64,000 bases of DNA from Coenobita brevimanus. Its lineage: Eukaryota > Arthropoda > Malacostraca > Decapoda > Coenobitidae. The notes under the pieces are model-generated. The model saw only the letters and a program-made list of their open reading frames with translations. It was not told where the DNA came from and did no database searches. Shown piece by piece: positions 42,280-52,740 of the stretch. The stretch is from NCBI GenBank assembly GCA_032717465.1, contig JAVRFU010000132.1, forward strand, positions 310,001 to 374,000, given 5' to 3'. The position numbers and the translations under genes are program-made. Positions within the stretch are counted from its first letter, which is position 1; each line of letters begins with the position of its first letter.

Positions 42280-42424
42280 CAGGGATGTGAAGAACTGCTC
42301 ACCCTCCATCTTCTTATATAACAACTTCCTATAGACTAATCAATCCATCAGAAATGCATCTACATAAACAAACACATACTAAATAGTTTTCCTCGCTGTC
42401 TTTACATATACTTTACTATAATTT

Positions 42425-42705
42425 CCTTGTATTTATTATCGTTGTTTTATAGAGGGAGGGGAAGGTGGTATATCTCACTAGGACCCTTTGGGCAGTCCTT
42501 CATTCATGCAACAGGTCAACTCTGGAACTGTCTCCCTCTGTCTGTATTTCCTACATCCTATGATCTCCAGTTTTTCACACGCAGTGTGTCCAGGCATCTC
42601 GAAATGAACGGATCTTGAATTTGGCTCTCCTTTGTATTGTTTTTTTTTTCTTGGAAGGAACGGTTTCCCGGCTCCTGGCCTTTGGTTCCTTCTTCCTTGC
42701 ATAAA
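42425..42705 (+). pseudogene. CR1-like LINE C-terminus fragment
   Basis: Encodes FIHATGQLWNCLPLSVFPTS, YDLQFFTRSVSRHL and a stop, the typical end of CR1-type ORF2, with a GC-rich 3' UTR (GGTTTCCCGGCTCCTGGCC) up to the LINE C copy at 42711. Confidence 0.7.
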
Positions 42706-42710
42706 AAAGA

Positions 42711-43079
42711 AATGAGAGGAGCATGTGGAGTTACATGGAGAGACAGACTGACAAATGAGGAAGTGAAGGAGCGTTGTGGTGTGGATGTGGATGTGATAGG
42801 AAGCGTTAGGAGAAACACACTGAGGTGGTTTGGCCATGTGGAGAGGATGGAGAGTGAGAGACTGACGAGGAGAGTGTATATGAGTGAAGTGGAGGGGGAG
42901 AGAGGGAGGGGGAGGCCAAGGATGAGATGAAAGGATGGAGTGGAGAGGTATATGAGAGAGGGGAATGTGAGCTGGGAGCAGGGCAGTGAAATGGCGGGGG
43001 ACAGGACGACATGGAGGCGATTTGTTTATGGCCACTCCTTGCAGGATTGAGGCGTCTGGCAATAGATAGATAGATAGAC
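42711..43079 (+). pseudogene. LINE C 3' end
   Basis: Open from MRGACGVTWRDRLTNEEVKE through RRNTLRWFGHVERMESERL to RGRPRMR, then one stop, then the normal tail GGCGTCTGGCAATAGATAGA. Confidence 0.8.
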
Positions 43080-43083
43080 AGTT

Positions 43084-43372
43084 ATTCGTCCTATCTATCT
43101 ATCGCCAGTCTCCAGAATCCCGTATCTATCCATCTATCTGTCTATCTATCGCCAGACGCCATAATTCATTACCTATCAGTCTATCGCCAGACGCCATAAT
43201 CCCGTATCTATCCATCTATCTATCTATCTATCTATCACCAGACGCCAAAATCCCCTATCTATCCATCTGTCTATCTATCGCCAGACGCCATAATCCCATA
43301 TCTATCTATATATCTATCTATCGCCAGACGGTATAATCCCTCATCTATCTATATATTTATCTATCTATATAT
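43084..43372 (-). repeat. Tandem array of LINE C 3' termini plus GATA tails
   Basis: About six units of (TATC)n followed by GCCAGACGCCATAATCCC, 45-60 bp each, i.e. the terminal ~18 bp of LINE C with its own tail, repeated. Degenerate between units. Confidence 0.85.
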
Positions 43373-43379
43373 CGTCTCG

Positions 43380-44197
43380 TTTCGTTTATAAACGCTCCAA
43401 CCTGTTTGCATGCATTGCCTTAGTCACCTACTGGCGGCTCTCCATGATGCTCGATCTCTGGCAGCCTCCCTATTTAGTCCCTTATCCATGAGGTCGCACC
43501 CAATGACTTCGCCCCGTCTTTTTTTTTTTTTTTTTTTTTCTGTCTGCTTCTCGCATCCCTAACTCTAATGTTCACATTTCTCACTTTCTGCACCCAACTG
43601 TCATCCCCCATCCTCTCCACATGCCCAAACCATCTCAATCTACCCTTCTTCATCACATCAATACACTCCAGTCCCATCCATTCTCCCAAACCATCTCAAT
43701 CTATCCCTCCTCATCACCACACCAATACACTCCACTCCCATCCTTCCTACCAAACCATCTCAATCTACCCCTCCTCATCACACCACCAGTACACTCCAGT
43801 CCAATCCTACCTCTCAACTCTTCCGTCACAAACTTAGCCCCCCCTCCTCCCCCAGGCCTCACACTCAGGGACGCACTGCACATCCACCTAATCATTGTCA
43901 TTTCTGTACGTTTGAGTCTGTGAATATCCTCTCTCTTTACTGCCCAGGTCTCACTACCATAGAACATTACACTCCTAACACATGCCACATACAAAGACCC
44001 CTTAGCACGTAGGGAGAGCCCTCTCAGTGTCAGGAGAGGCAACAGCTCCCTGAACTTCTTCCAACCATTGCTCACTCTAGCCACAGAGCTGCTCCAGCCC
44101 CACCTCCAGCACATAACATGTGTCCCAGATAACAAAACTCTTCCACACACTCAAAAGACTCACCAGAAAGTTCAGTCCTTTCACACCTCACAATCTC
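43380..44197 (-). pseudogene. LINE B ORF2 C-terminal part, copy 3
   Basis: Minus strand: ELLPLLTLRGLSLRAKGSLY, SVMFYGSETWAVKREDIHRL, TEMTMIRWMCSASLS, EELRGRIGLECTGGVMRRG and RLRWFGHVERMGDDSWVQKV. A poly(T) run (43519-43540) and local duplications (43640-43790: CAAACCATCTCAATCTACCC three times) disturb it. The 3' end reads AACGAAACGAGACGA next to GATA DNA. A SINE tail joins it at 44198. Confidence 0.8.
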
Positions 44198-44248
44198 CAC
44201 ATAATAATAATGATAATAATAATCATAATCATCATTATCATCATCATT

Positions 44249-44282
<34 letters not shown>

Positions 44283-44420
44283 CCTCCTTTACCACCCTAC
44301 GGCAGGGTGAGAAGTAGCAACGTCCAGACAACCTAAGTTTGCCCAGTTCAATGGACCACGCTTCCATTCACTCATTAGTCAAGCCCCCGGAATCCTGGCT
44401 CCGTCAGATAAACCAAAAAA
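44198..44420 (-). mobile_element. SINE-type unit with long (GAT/AAT)n tail inserted in LINE B
   Basis: The plus strand shows (ATA/ATC)n at 44198-44278, then CCAGACCTCCTTTACCACCC, TACGGCAGGGTGAGAAG and GTCAAGCCCCCGG. On the minus strand the unit ends in its trinucleotide tail. The tail abuts LINE B within its zinc-finger-proximal region. Confidence 0.6.
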
Positions 44421-44795
44421 ACTTTCATCACGTTCTGTAGCTTCTCATATACCTATCTGATACAGTATATACCTATCTGATACACACACACTGAATACGC
44501 ACACACAGTTAACTAATACACTGAGCACGCACACAGTGAGCACGTACGCACTTAACAGGCACACATCAGGTGACCACACACACTAAACGAACACACTGAA
44601 CGTGTAGAAACTCAGCACATAAACACTGATGCACGCACACACCAATGCACGCACACACCGATGAACGCACACGCTGCGGCATGTACGTATTATACACGCG
44701 CACACGGAGCAGGCACACACTACTGCACGCACATATTCATTCACGCAAACACTGATACAAGCAGTGATCAGCGCATGCACGCACACTAATACTCG
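44421..44795. other. CA-rich diverged tandem DNA
   Basis: Loose GCACGCACACACCAATGCAC-type words and GAACACACTGAACG words leading into the 16-bp array. No gene. Confidence 0.7.
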
Positions 44796-45045
44796 CAGGC
44801 ACTAATAGGCACTGATACACACAGGCACTGATACACACAGGCACTGATACACACAGGCACTGATACACACAGGCACTGATACACACAGGCACTGATACAC
44901 ACAGGCACTGATACACACAGGCACTGATACACACAGGCACTGATACACACAGGCACTGATACACACAGGCACTGACACACACAGGCACTGATACACACAG
45001 GCACTGATACACACAGGCACTGACACACACAGGCATTGATACACG
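44796..45045. repeat. Second 16-bp minisatellite array, about 15 units
   Basis: Same GGCACTGATACACACA unit as 9118-11488, and the same irregular start GGCACTAATAGGCACTG. Very uniform. Open minus frames are artefacts. Confidence 0.95.
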
Positions 45046-45086
45046 CACACTCAGATACGAGCACATATATACACACGCAGAATGAT

Positions 45087-45154
<68 letters not shown>

Positions 45155-45220
45155 AAATGGACTCAGTGATGCTCGGAAAGATTAATGCACGCAAGCATTT
45201 ACGTATGTGGACATGTAATT

Positions 45221-45258
<38 letters not shown>

Positions 45259-45262
45259 TCTA
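45087..45262. repeat. CA tract and CT tract
   Basis: (CA)n at 45089-45150 and (TC)n at 45224-45262, followed by a C homopolymer near 45270. Confidence 0.95.
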
Positions 45263-45510
45263 TGACGCACCCCCCCCCCCCACACACACAGACCTGCACA
45301 TAGCTGCACTTCCACACAGCCACACCTTACAATATCTCCAAAGTCACCTGCAGTACAACATGGCATAGAAGACCCCGGCTGTGATATGATTACCCCAATG
45401 AATCCTACATCATACTTTTTTTATTTTATTCTTACTGTCTCAAGACGATTTTATTTAATACTAAAGATCTGTGGCAGTGAAGGTTAACTAAGATATTATT
45501 CCTTTCGCAG

Positions 45511-45760
45511 GGGTGACGAGCTGCCAGTAACAGGAGCAGCCAACAGAGAGCTATGTGGCATTTCTTTACTGCAGTGTGTCACCATATCCCGCCCCACACC
45601 ACCACACATCCCCGCCAGTCCCTCTCTACTCACCAGTCTTCGAAACGACCTAACATTGTCTTTCCAGAGCCACGAAGTGTAGATGTTGATACAAATAAAC
45701 GTGAAATACAATCATGCCTGAGTTTCTCTCCTCATCTGAGCATGACATCAAATAAATAAC
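45511..45760 (+). CDS. Candidate terminal exon with polyadenylation signals
   Basis: Acceptor TTATTCCTTTCGCAG ends at 45510, preceded by GGTTAACTAAG as a possible branch point. Open frame in phase 1: GDELPVTGAANRELCGISLL, then QCVTISRPTPPHIPAS to SFQSHEV and stop at 45680-45682. AATAAA occurs at 45694-45699 and 45751-45756. No domain recognised and no partner exon found, so the call rests on signals alone. Could be a non-coding or chance exon. Confidence 0.35.
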
Positions 45761-47084
45761 TGGTATTTTGTGTAATTACCCTCTTTAATATTAACTAACA
45801 GTAAACTCCCAGCCCAAAAGCAGTCAAGATAGAGAGTTCCCAGCTCCTACATCACTTCAAAATCTCTTTACCTAAAATCTCGTGGCCAGTGTCATGCAAG
45901 ATTTTCTCATAATACTCTGTACATAGAGCGAATAACTTGCTAGTTTATGGAATACAGGAGTCTGCCACAACTCTCCATTTGGGGAAAAGAATGGTTAAAG
46001 GAAAAAACGTAGACAGAGGCGAATGGGAGAAGGCTGTGGTATTAGACTAATGGGGGTACTGTTGATATTTTCACTGCCTTTTTTTCTCATATACAGAGTG
46101 AAACTAAAGCTTTATTAATCCTCAGATACGCACGTCATTGTTAACTGACGTGATCTGGTACGAGTATGGCTGAAAATAAAATATGTAATCAGAAAAGCGG
46201 CCAGAAAAAAAAAAAAATCGTTGCTTCTGCTACAAGTGGATGTTATTACAGTCAACCGAGAAAGCTCGATGAAGCTATGTGTTTGGCCAGGTTTATATAT
46301 CTATCTATCAGTCTGTCTGCCTGCCTGACCGCCTGCCTGTCTGCCTTTTCTGCCTCCCTGACTGCCTGCCTGTCTGTTAGCAAGATTATAAGGAAAAGTC
46401 AGCAGATTATCTTATTTCTTTATTTAGATTTTGAATTTACCATTCTGTACAAACTCATACGACCTTGGGAACGTTGTCGCTGGAATCCAAGCAGGAAGAG
46501 TCAGCGGACAGTGACTAATTTTTCGCAGTTGCCCATCCATTTTACTGCTTTCTCTGAATAGGCCCACCCCGACTTAATCTGTTGCGTCACAAAAGGTGCG
46601 CGGGGAAGTCAAGCGAGCAGATCATCTCTGTCATTAGACTTTGAGTTAGGTTAGGATGAAGTAATTTTTTTTTTATAGCATTCAGTAAAAGGTCAGGGGT
46701 ACAAGACAAGGATAAAGGTTCAGTCAGTCGTCATGTCCGAGTGAGAGGCTCATCAATTTCGAAGCATTGTGATGAACAAGCAATAAACAGAACGTCAGAA
46801 GCAGACTCCGTGGAGAGAGTGCATCAGTAGCCTACATAACGTCTACGCGATTATTTTATTTTCTGTTATCATACTTCAGAACTACAGGTGTTTAGTGATA
46901 AAGTGGACGGGTGTTTCAACCGACTGTGTGGCGCGAGTGTTGTTGGCGTCACTTCATAAGCTGGTGGTTAGATTTTGCTGGATTATCCCGCCATTGTCCT
47001 CCTGTCTGTGATCTGTCGCCTTGTTCCCACTGCACCCACCAAAGGTATGCTGTTTGACTTTATTAATTCTGTACCCATTTTACT
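45761..47084. other. No secure gene; short simple repeats
   Basis: Unique-looking. GCCTGCCT-type tetranucleotides at 46310-46380. A GC-rich segment ending CCACCAAAG before GTATGC (near 47044) could be a 5' exon end, but there is no ORF to support it. Confidence 0.5.
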
Positions 47085-47275
47085 CAAACTTGGCCTAAAA
47101 TTTTCCTCTCTCCAACTTGAATACTGAGTTGTAGCAATAGATTAATACTAGAATATGTAAGTCACAAAAAAGTGCCATTGAAGAGGAGCCGGAGCGCTGC
47201 CCTTTTCTGTCAATGGCCCATGTGAAGTAAGCGGCAAAAGGACGAAAATCTAGGTCAAGTTACCCTGAAAAAAAG
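47085..47275 (-). repeat. TAACTTGG MITE-like repeat
   Basis: CAAACTTGGCCTAAAATTTT at one end and CTAGGTCAAGTTACCCTG at the other. Core GAGTTGTAGCAATAGATTAA as in other copies. Confidence 0.7.
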
Positions 47276-47538
47276 TAGTATAATGCAGGATATTAGGATA
47301 TTCTAGGAAGTTGTCGACAGTTGAGAGTTGTTTGTGGTTTGCAATAGCGAGACAGGCAGAAAGACACACAGACAGAAGACAGACAGACGCATGGCAAGGA
47401 GACAGGAAAGGGGAGAAGAAGCGTGGCGTTATTTTGAGTGAAGTTGACATCATAGCACATTAAAATATATTTGTGCCGCAACTTTAATAGCATGTCTTCT
47501 TATGTATTACCAAGGTCCTTTGACGAATAGTGAGCTTA

Positions 47539-47621
47539 CACACACACACACACACACACACTGCAACCACATCAACCTATACAACCCCCACCCCCCCTCC
47601 ACTCACAACACATTCACTTAG

Positions 47622-47701
<80 letters not shown>

Positions 47702-47756
47702 ACCACATCAACCTATACAACCCCCACCCCCCCTCCACTCACAACACATTCACTTA

Positions 47757-47802
<46 letters not shown>
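47539..47802. repeat. Duplicated CA-microsatellite block
   Basis: Three (CA)n tracts separated by two identical ~63-bp spacers (47562-47624 and 47697-47759, beginning GCAACCACATCAACCTATAC). Period about 135 bp. Confidence 0.95.
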
Positions 47803-47803
<1 letters not shown>

Positions 47804-48056
47804 CACTTAGCAACTTGTCGGCAGACGCGAATACATGATTAGGAAGCAGCAAAGACAGCAACAATAATAATACTCGAAGGAAGGCCAAAAGCAGAGTACA
47901 GGAACCAGTTTATGTCAACGTTTCGCCCACAAAGCTTCTCCAGGAACATCATTACTGGACAACACTCCACTCCTTAAACAGACCCAAGCCTGACTGGTAG
48001 TGCAGGATTGTGTACTTGTGTTCTGGTCACCATTCAGGCTTAGGTCAATTTAAATA
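47803..48056. other. No element recognised
   Basis: Unique-looking sequence upstream of the ORF at 48057. Confidence 0.5.
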
Positions 48057-48446
48057 GTGAAGCACTGTCTACTGGTGTTGTTCCTGAAGAAGTCTTGGGG
48101 CAGAATGTTGCAAGTGGGATTCTTTACTCTGCTTTTGGTCTTTCTCTATATACAGCAGCGAATACACCATAATTTTACTGTTTATCTTCCTTATGAAAGC
48201 TTACCCAGAATCCAGCTAAATGAAACGAGTATTTCCCCATCCAATTTTTATCCCATACTTCACACTCGGGACGATTTGCATCAGTATATGACCGATTCCC
48301 GCCTCAGTGTTACGAGTCCTTTGACGGAAGGTAATCGAATATTGTTTTTGCTGGGTTTTATGGGCCGGCTAAATGCCTCACACATAGTAAAGCCTCTAGT
48401 CATACAAGCCTCCGCACGCAACATACTGGTGAAGCACAAATGGTGA
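48057..48446 (+). CDS. Candidate ORF with N-terminal membrane anchor, unknown function
   Basis: 129 codons from ATG to TGA with balanced composition, unlike repeat-derived frames nearby. After MKHCLLVLFLKKSWGRM comes a single hydrophobic segment (LQVGFFTLLLVFLYIQQ). A luminal-type stretch follows with possible N-glycosylation sites (NFT, NET, NAS) and ILFLLGFMGRL near residue 100. The layout resembles the start of a type II Golgi enzyme, but no catalytic motif is visible and the frame ends early. It could be a degraded or single-exon remnant. Its 3' quarter is part of a local duplication. Confidence 0.35.
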   Translation: MKHCLLVLFLKKSWGRMLQVGFFTLLLVFLYIQQRIHHNFTVYLPYESLPRIQLNETSISPSNFYPILHTRDDLHQYMTDSRLSVTSPLTEGNRILFLLGFMGRLNASHIVKPLVIQASARNILVKHKW

Positions 48447-48670
48447 TGGGTTTCTGTAGTGAGAATGACGCCAGATCCAATATTAACCCTCTGCAGTTCG
48501 GGACAGCTCTAGTATTACGCAAGTCTAATTGAATGTTGTTTTTGCTCAGTTACAGTATATGGACCAGGTTAATGTCTCTCACATTGGGAAGCCTTAAGTC
48601 TTACAAGGTTAGGCACGCAACACAAAAGCACAAATGGTGATGGGTGTCTGTAGTGAGAGTGATACGTAAA
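48330..48670 (+). repeat. Imperfect tandem duplication, ~190-bp spacing
   Basis: 48340-48470 and 48533-48660 share TTGTTTTTGCT, CTCACA(C)AT, CGCAACA and AAGCACAAATGGTGATGGG with TCTGTAGTGAGA. The second copy is diverged and has no open frame. Confidence 0.8.
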
Positions 48671-49688
48671 TGTGTTATAATGATTCATCCCGTCAGTATG
48701 CATTATGAACCGACAAGGTGATCACATATGCAAGTATGTCCGTGAGCAAAAAGCCTCCAACACCTATCTGCCAGTTGAGGGAATGGAAGGGTGCCACATG
48801 AACTAGTTTCTTGTGATAGCAATATGAAACACACAAGAGAAAGGTATCAGCAGGAACGATACTCTCATTTGACAAGAGTGAGAAATACGGAAAGTAGGAC
48901 GCAAGGCTGGCAGAGAATTTTGACTCCACATGAAAAGACTTAATATCAGGATTCTCTTTAAATGGCCGCCTTGGTTTGAGTTACCCTAAAAACAGATCAC
49001 GAGACAAAAACGCTTTCACTGAGCGACCGTGGATCTCCAGCTGAAAGTATATTGATGGTTAAATAGTAGTGATATGTACGTTGGTCTGCTGTAACATCAT
49101 ATATTAGTTCTGTAGTGTGTTTTTATGAGCAAAGTGCAACACCAGTAGATTACATGACCTCCCCCCCTTTCCTTGCGTGCGCACCCCCCCCCCCCTACAC
49201 ACATCTACACGCAAGCTAATCAGTTTCCACATCTTAAAGTTGTACAAACCTACCTACGTGCAAGATATACAAGGAAAGTTATTACGAAAATGGTTATGGT
49301 CATCATCTTGCTCGTTCATTAGCGAGTTTCCTTAATTGGCCTCTGTGTGTGGTTTATGGCTTCTCTCTAGACTTGAAGGACTTGTATCTCAGTTCTTGAA
49401 GCTTATTGATTCCTTGTTTTTTATACTGTGATAATTATAGGTCTTTCACAATAACCTGGCCCATTATTTTCGTCCTTCATACATATATCTCCTGGTCCAT
49501 TTTCTCGTCCTTCATACATACATCTCCCACCCATTTCTGTATTACCTTCACCTTCACTTGGTAGATTTTTGTCCTGTATACCTACTTCGACCATCTATTT
49601 CTACTGTACACTCACTTTAAGCTGGTCCAAATTTACGTCTTCCATACAAACTTCACTTATCAATCAATCAGTTAGTCAGTCAATCAAT
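48671..49688. other. No gene seen
   Basis: Unique-looking sequence. C-homopolymers at 49160-49195. Repeated GTCCTTCATACATA words near 49470-49520. Confidence 0.5.
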
Positions 49689-49830
49689 CTAACTGTCTAC
49701 CTGTCTATCACCAGATGCCTTAATCCCGTCAGGATTGACCACAAATGAATCACCTCCATGTCACCCTTTCCTCCTCCATATGGCGACCTTCTCTGCAACT
49801 CACGCCCCCTTTTCTCACCTCAACCCTTCC
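49689..49830 (-). pseudogene. Diverged LINE C 3' end
   Basis: TCTATCACCAGATGCCTTAA, TCCCGTCAGGATTGACCAC and CATGTCACCC mark the inverted LINE C terminus, strongly degenerate. Confidence 0.6.
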
Positions 49831-51069
49831 TCTCTAACTTCACTCCCCTCCACAGTTTCTCGTATTGAAATAGATAATTTTCTGACCTGAAGTTTCCTTG
49901 TCTTGCTTCACTCCTATCCAAAGGCCTCTCGTATTGAAATAGGAATCCTCTCATCTCAAGCCCTCTCCTACTTCTCTCGTCTCTAAAGTCTCTCATATTA
50001 AAGGCGATACACTTTCTTAGTATTCTGGTCCACCTCGGTCTCTTAAATTGGTCTCGGGTCCTCAAGGCACAATCAAAAGCTGCATGTGTTTCGTCTGGGC
50101 AATAAAACGATTTCTTTGAGACTTCCCTTCCAGTTTATTGGCTGTAAAATCTACCGTTCTTGAGTTTTCGGTGATACAATACATTTTGTGTTCTGGCATG
50201 ACATATAAGTTAATTGTGCATCTTTTTTTTTTTTCTTTTGAGAGAGAGTGGGTGAGTGAGTGTGTGCGTGCGTGCGTCCTTTACCGCAGCATTTTGTAAG
50301 TAGAAAATGGAAAACTTTGACCAGTTCCCTTTCGCTACCTCAGTCCATGTAATAAGGTGCTGGAATTTCCTATCAGCAAAAGGCATGGTATCACTTTTCT
50401 CTCATGTCATCTCAGTTTATATTTTTATTTTTATATTTTCCTTTTCCCTACTTTCATTTATTCTTTCCCCCATTTATATCCTCCACACTCCTACCTTCAT
50501 TAATTCTTTTCCTCATTGTAATTTCCCTTATCATGCAAATCACTTAGGATCCTCGCAAGCCTGTACTTAGAGCCGATAGCATCAGTGGTTATAATCATTC
50601 CAAGCAGGAAAATTGTACACTTGAAATACACGGCCTCTTCGACTTACAGTATGGTCCTCCTCATTATAAAGGGTGAGGCATAAGTCTGTAGGCATATGGA
50701 AAGGACACATCTGAGGTTATCCTGTGTGTGTGTGTGTGTGTGCGTGTGTATGTGTGTGTGTGTTCGTTATCGTGTTCGTGTTCTTGAGGCAGTTCTGCTT
50801 CATCACCAAACTAGCTCTCGTAACATCACTAACCAACACCGATGACTGGCACCTCAAATCGCTAGCTCCCTCGACCAGTGTCCAGTTATCAAGCCTCTTC
50901 CCCTGTATGTTGCTGAGAGGAGAATTGGGTGATATTTTTATAGCCTCGTGACTGACTTGAGATGGAACAGTACTCGTTACCAACAGTGTATCAGGCGCCT
51001 TGGTCATAATTCTTAGTCCTTTCGAAGAGATTACATTTAAACGATTCAGTTTAGGTTTAGGGATGGATT
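49831..51069. other. No secure gene
   Basis: 49840-49995 has two or three degenerate ~70-bp units with TCTCGTATTGAAATAG. (GT)n at 50723-50763. Other ORFs are short and unsupported. Confidence 0.5.
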
Positions 51070-51187
51070 AACTTGCCTACTTGCTTACCTGCCTGCGTGC
51101 CTGCCTGTCTGCCTACCTAATTACCTACCCACTTACCTGTGTGTCCCTGCGTGCCTGCCTGTCTTCCTACCTACCTACCTACCTGTC

Positions 51188-51258
<71 letters not shown>
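51070..51258. repeat. Compound microsatellite CCTG/CCTA then CA
   Basis: Degenerate (CCTG)n and (ACCT)n to 51187, then pure (CA)n 51189-51258. Confidence 0.95.
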
Positions 51259-51259
<1 letters not shown>

Positions 51260-51930
51260 CTAGGGAGACATGTTTAAGGCTATTTAGTGATGAGATGAAC
51301 CCCGTGATAAAACTAGCAAGGTTTTGTTTGGTGTGTCCTGCCCTCTGTTTCTCCAACCCACAAACCTGTTTATTTATTTCCATATTAAGACAAACCCCCA
51401 TTTACCATATAATTATCGAAGTTCCTATTTATTCTCTTAGTTATTATTTATATTCTATCTTAATTATCCATAGACTACCCCAAAGCTGTCTCATTATTAC
51501 CATACTAATCAGATCCACCTCTTTCTCAGACACTCTTTCTCAGTGTAATTATTTATCCCAAAACCAATTTATTGTCAAGCTCAGCTAAACCCGCCTTTAT
51601 GTGTTAGTTTTATGTTTTTCCTTTTTAATATTAACTTGCCTTATTGTGAAACGTTTGGTGGTTATATAAGTGAAGACAAAGGATTAAGTAAGCAGTCCTA
51701 AACTCTGGTTGAGACAGAGAACGTTGATAAGGCAAAAGAATGATTATAAATGTATGTCGACCCAGCATCCTAGCCGTCAATTCTCCAAGTCTAGAGAGAG
51801 GGCCGAGGGAGCGCAGTGGTGAATGGCGTCAGTGTGGACCGCGAGTGAGCTAAGAGAGGACGGACGCCCCTGTCACTCCCTCCAGGGACAGAGTGTCGCG
51901 GCTGTGTTAGTGGTTCGGTTCCTTACTCTC
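51259..51930. other. No gene seen
   Basis: AT-rich sequence without recognised repeats. The GC content rises after 51790. Confidence 0.5.
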
Positions 51931-52170
51931 CTGCAGAAGTCTCACCTCGAAGCCTCCTTCCCCTCGTTCACAAGTCTCAAAAGCCTCCTTGAGCACCTAC
52001 AGCAGTATTTTTCCCCTCCTGCAAAAGTCTCAAAAGCTTCCTTGAGCACCTACAAATCTCATTCAGTGGCCTACTCCTCCTCCAGAAGTCTCAAAACCTC
52101 CTTCACCCCCCTGAAGAAGTCTCACCCAGTCCCCTTCCCTCCTGCAGAGGTCCCAGCTCAAAGCCTTATG
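51931..52170 (+). repeat. ~55-bp imperfect tandem repeat, Ser/Lys/Leu-coding
   Basis: CTGCAGAAGTCTCA, AGTCTCAAAAGCCTCCTTGA and GAGCACCTACA words recur four to five times. One plus frame (51823-52200, 125 codons) is open through it and could be chance. Confidence 0.7.
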
Positions 52171-52289
52171 GTTTACATGCAGTGTATTTTTCTGGAATAG
52201 AACAGTGAATTTACCTAACATTTTCTGAGTGTCGATGATCCTGTTAGCTCCGTGATAATGAGGGACGGCATCTGTGCTTAGGACGATTG

Positions 52290-52525
52290 TGTGATACCAT
52301 TCCGGCAGAAGTAACTAAAACTCCATTAGTATATTTCTTTACAACGAAGCATCTTTAGGCTGGTTGAGAAGGTTGCAGAGAACCTTCAAGACACAGGAGG
52401 TTCACCTGAAAGGATAAATACGATTCCGGCAGATATAAGGACAAGACTCAATTTTTTTCGCTACGACAAGAGTACAAGCCTTCAACCTGGTTGAGAAGGT
52501 AGCAGAGAACCTTCCAAATAGAGGA
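52290..52525 (+). repeat. Two tandem copies of ~118 bp upstream of a candidate first exon
   Basis: CTGGTTGAGAAGGT(T/A)GCAG, AGAACCTTC and GAGGTTC words occur at about 52360-52402 and again at 52478-52530. ATTCCGGCAGA occurs at 52300 and 52424. Confidence 0.75.
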
Positions 52526-52540
52526 GGTTCAAGTCCAAGG

Positions 52541-52740
52541 ATGATGGTGGAAGAGATGAGACTTGGCGACGGAGGTAAGACTGAGGGAGATGGTGGCGGT
52601 GGCGGGGGTCTACAGGCAGGCCAGTGGAGCGCTGACCCCGAGACTGGGCTGGTGACACTGACGGAGGCGGCTCTGGCCAGGCTAATCAAAGCTGACCCCA
52701 TTGACAAGTGGTCTCAACTCGACCCACAGTCAATTACAAG
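52541..52740 (+). CDS. Candidate first coding exon, unknown protein
   Basis: ATG at 52541 opens 66 codons plus 2 nt up to a donor GTAGTG at 52741 (…ATTACAAG before it). The frame reads MMVEEMRLGDGGKTEGDGGG, a Gly-rich stretch, then SADPETGLVTLTEAALARLI and KADPIDKWSQLDPQSIT. The second half is balanced, looks like ordinary protein, and is GC-rich compared with the neighbourhood. I do not recognise the family. No downstream exon identified. Confidence 0.4.

Noticed and set aside
44737..45150. Open frames over the second 16-bp array and CA tract
   Set aside because: Same artefact as the first array.
51823..52200. 125-codon ORF as a gene
   Set aside because: Runs through an imperfect tandem repeat; the peptide is repetitive without a known domain.
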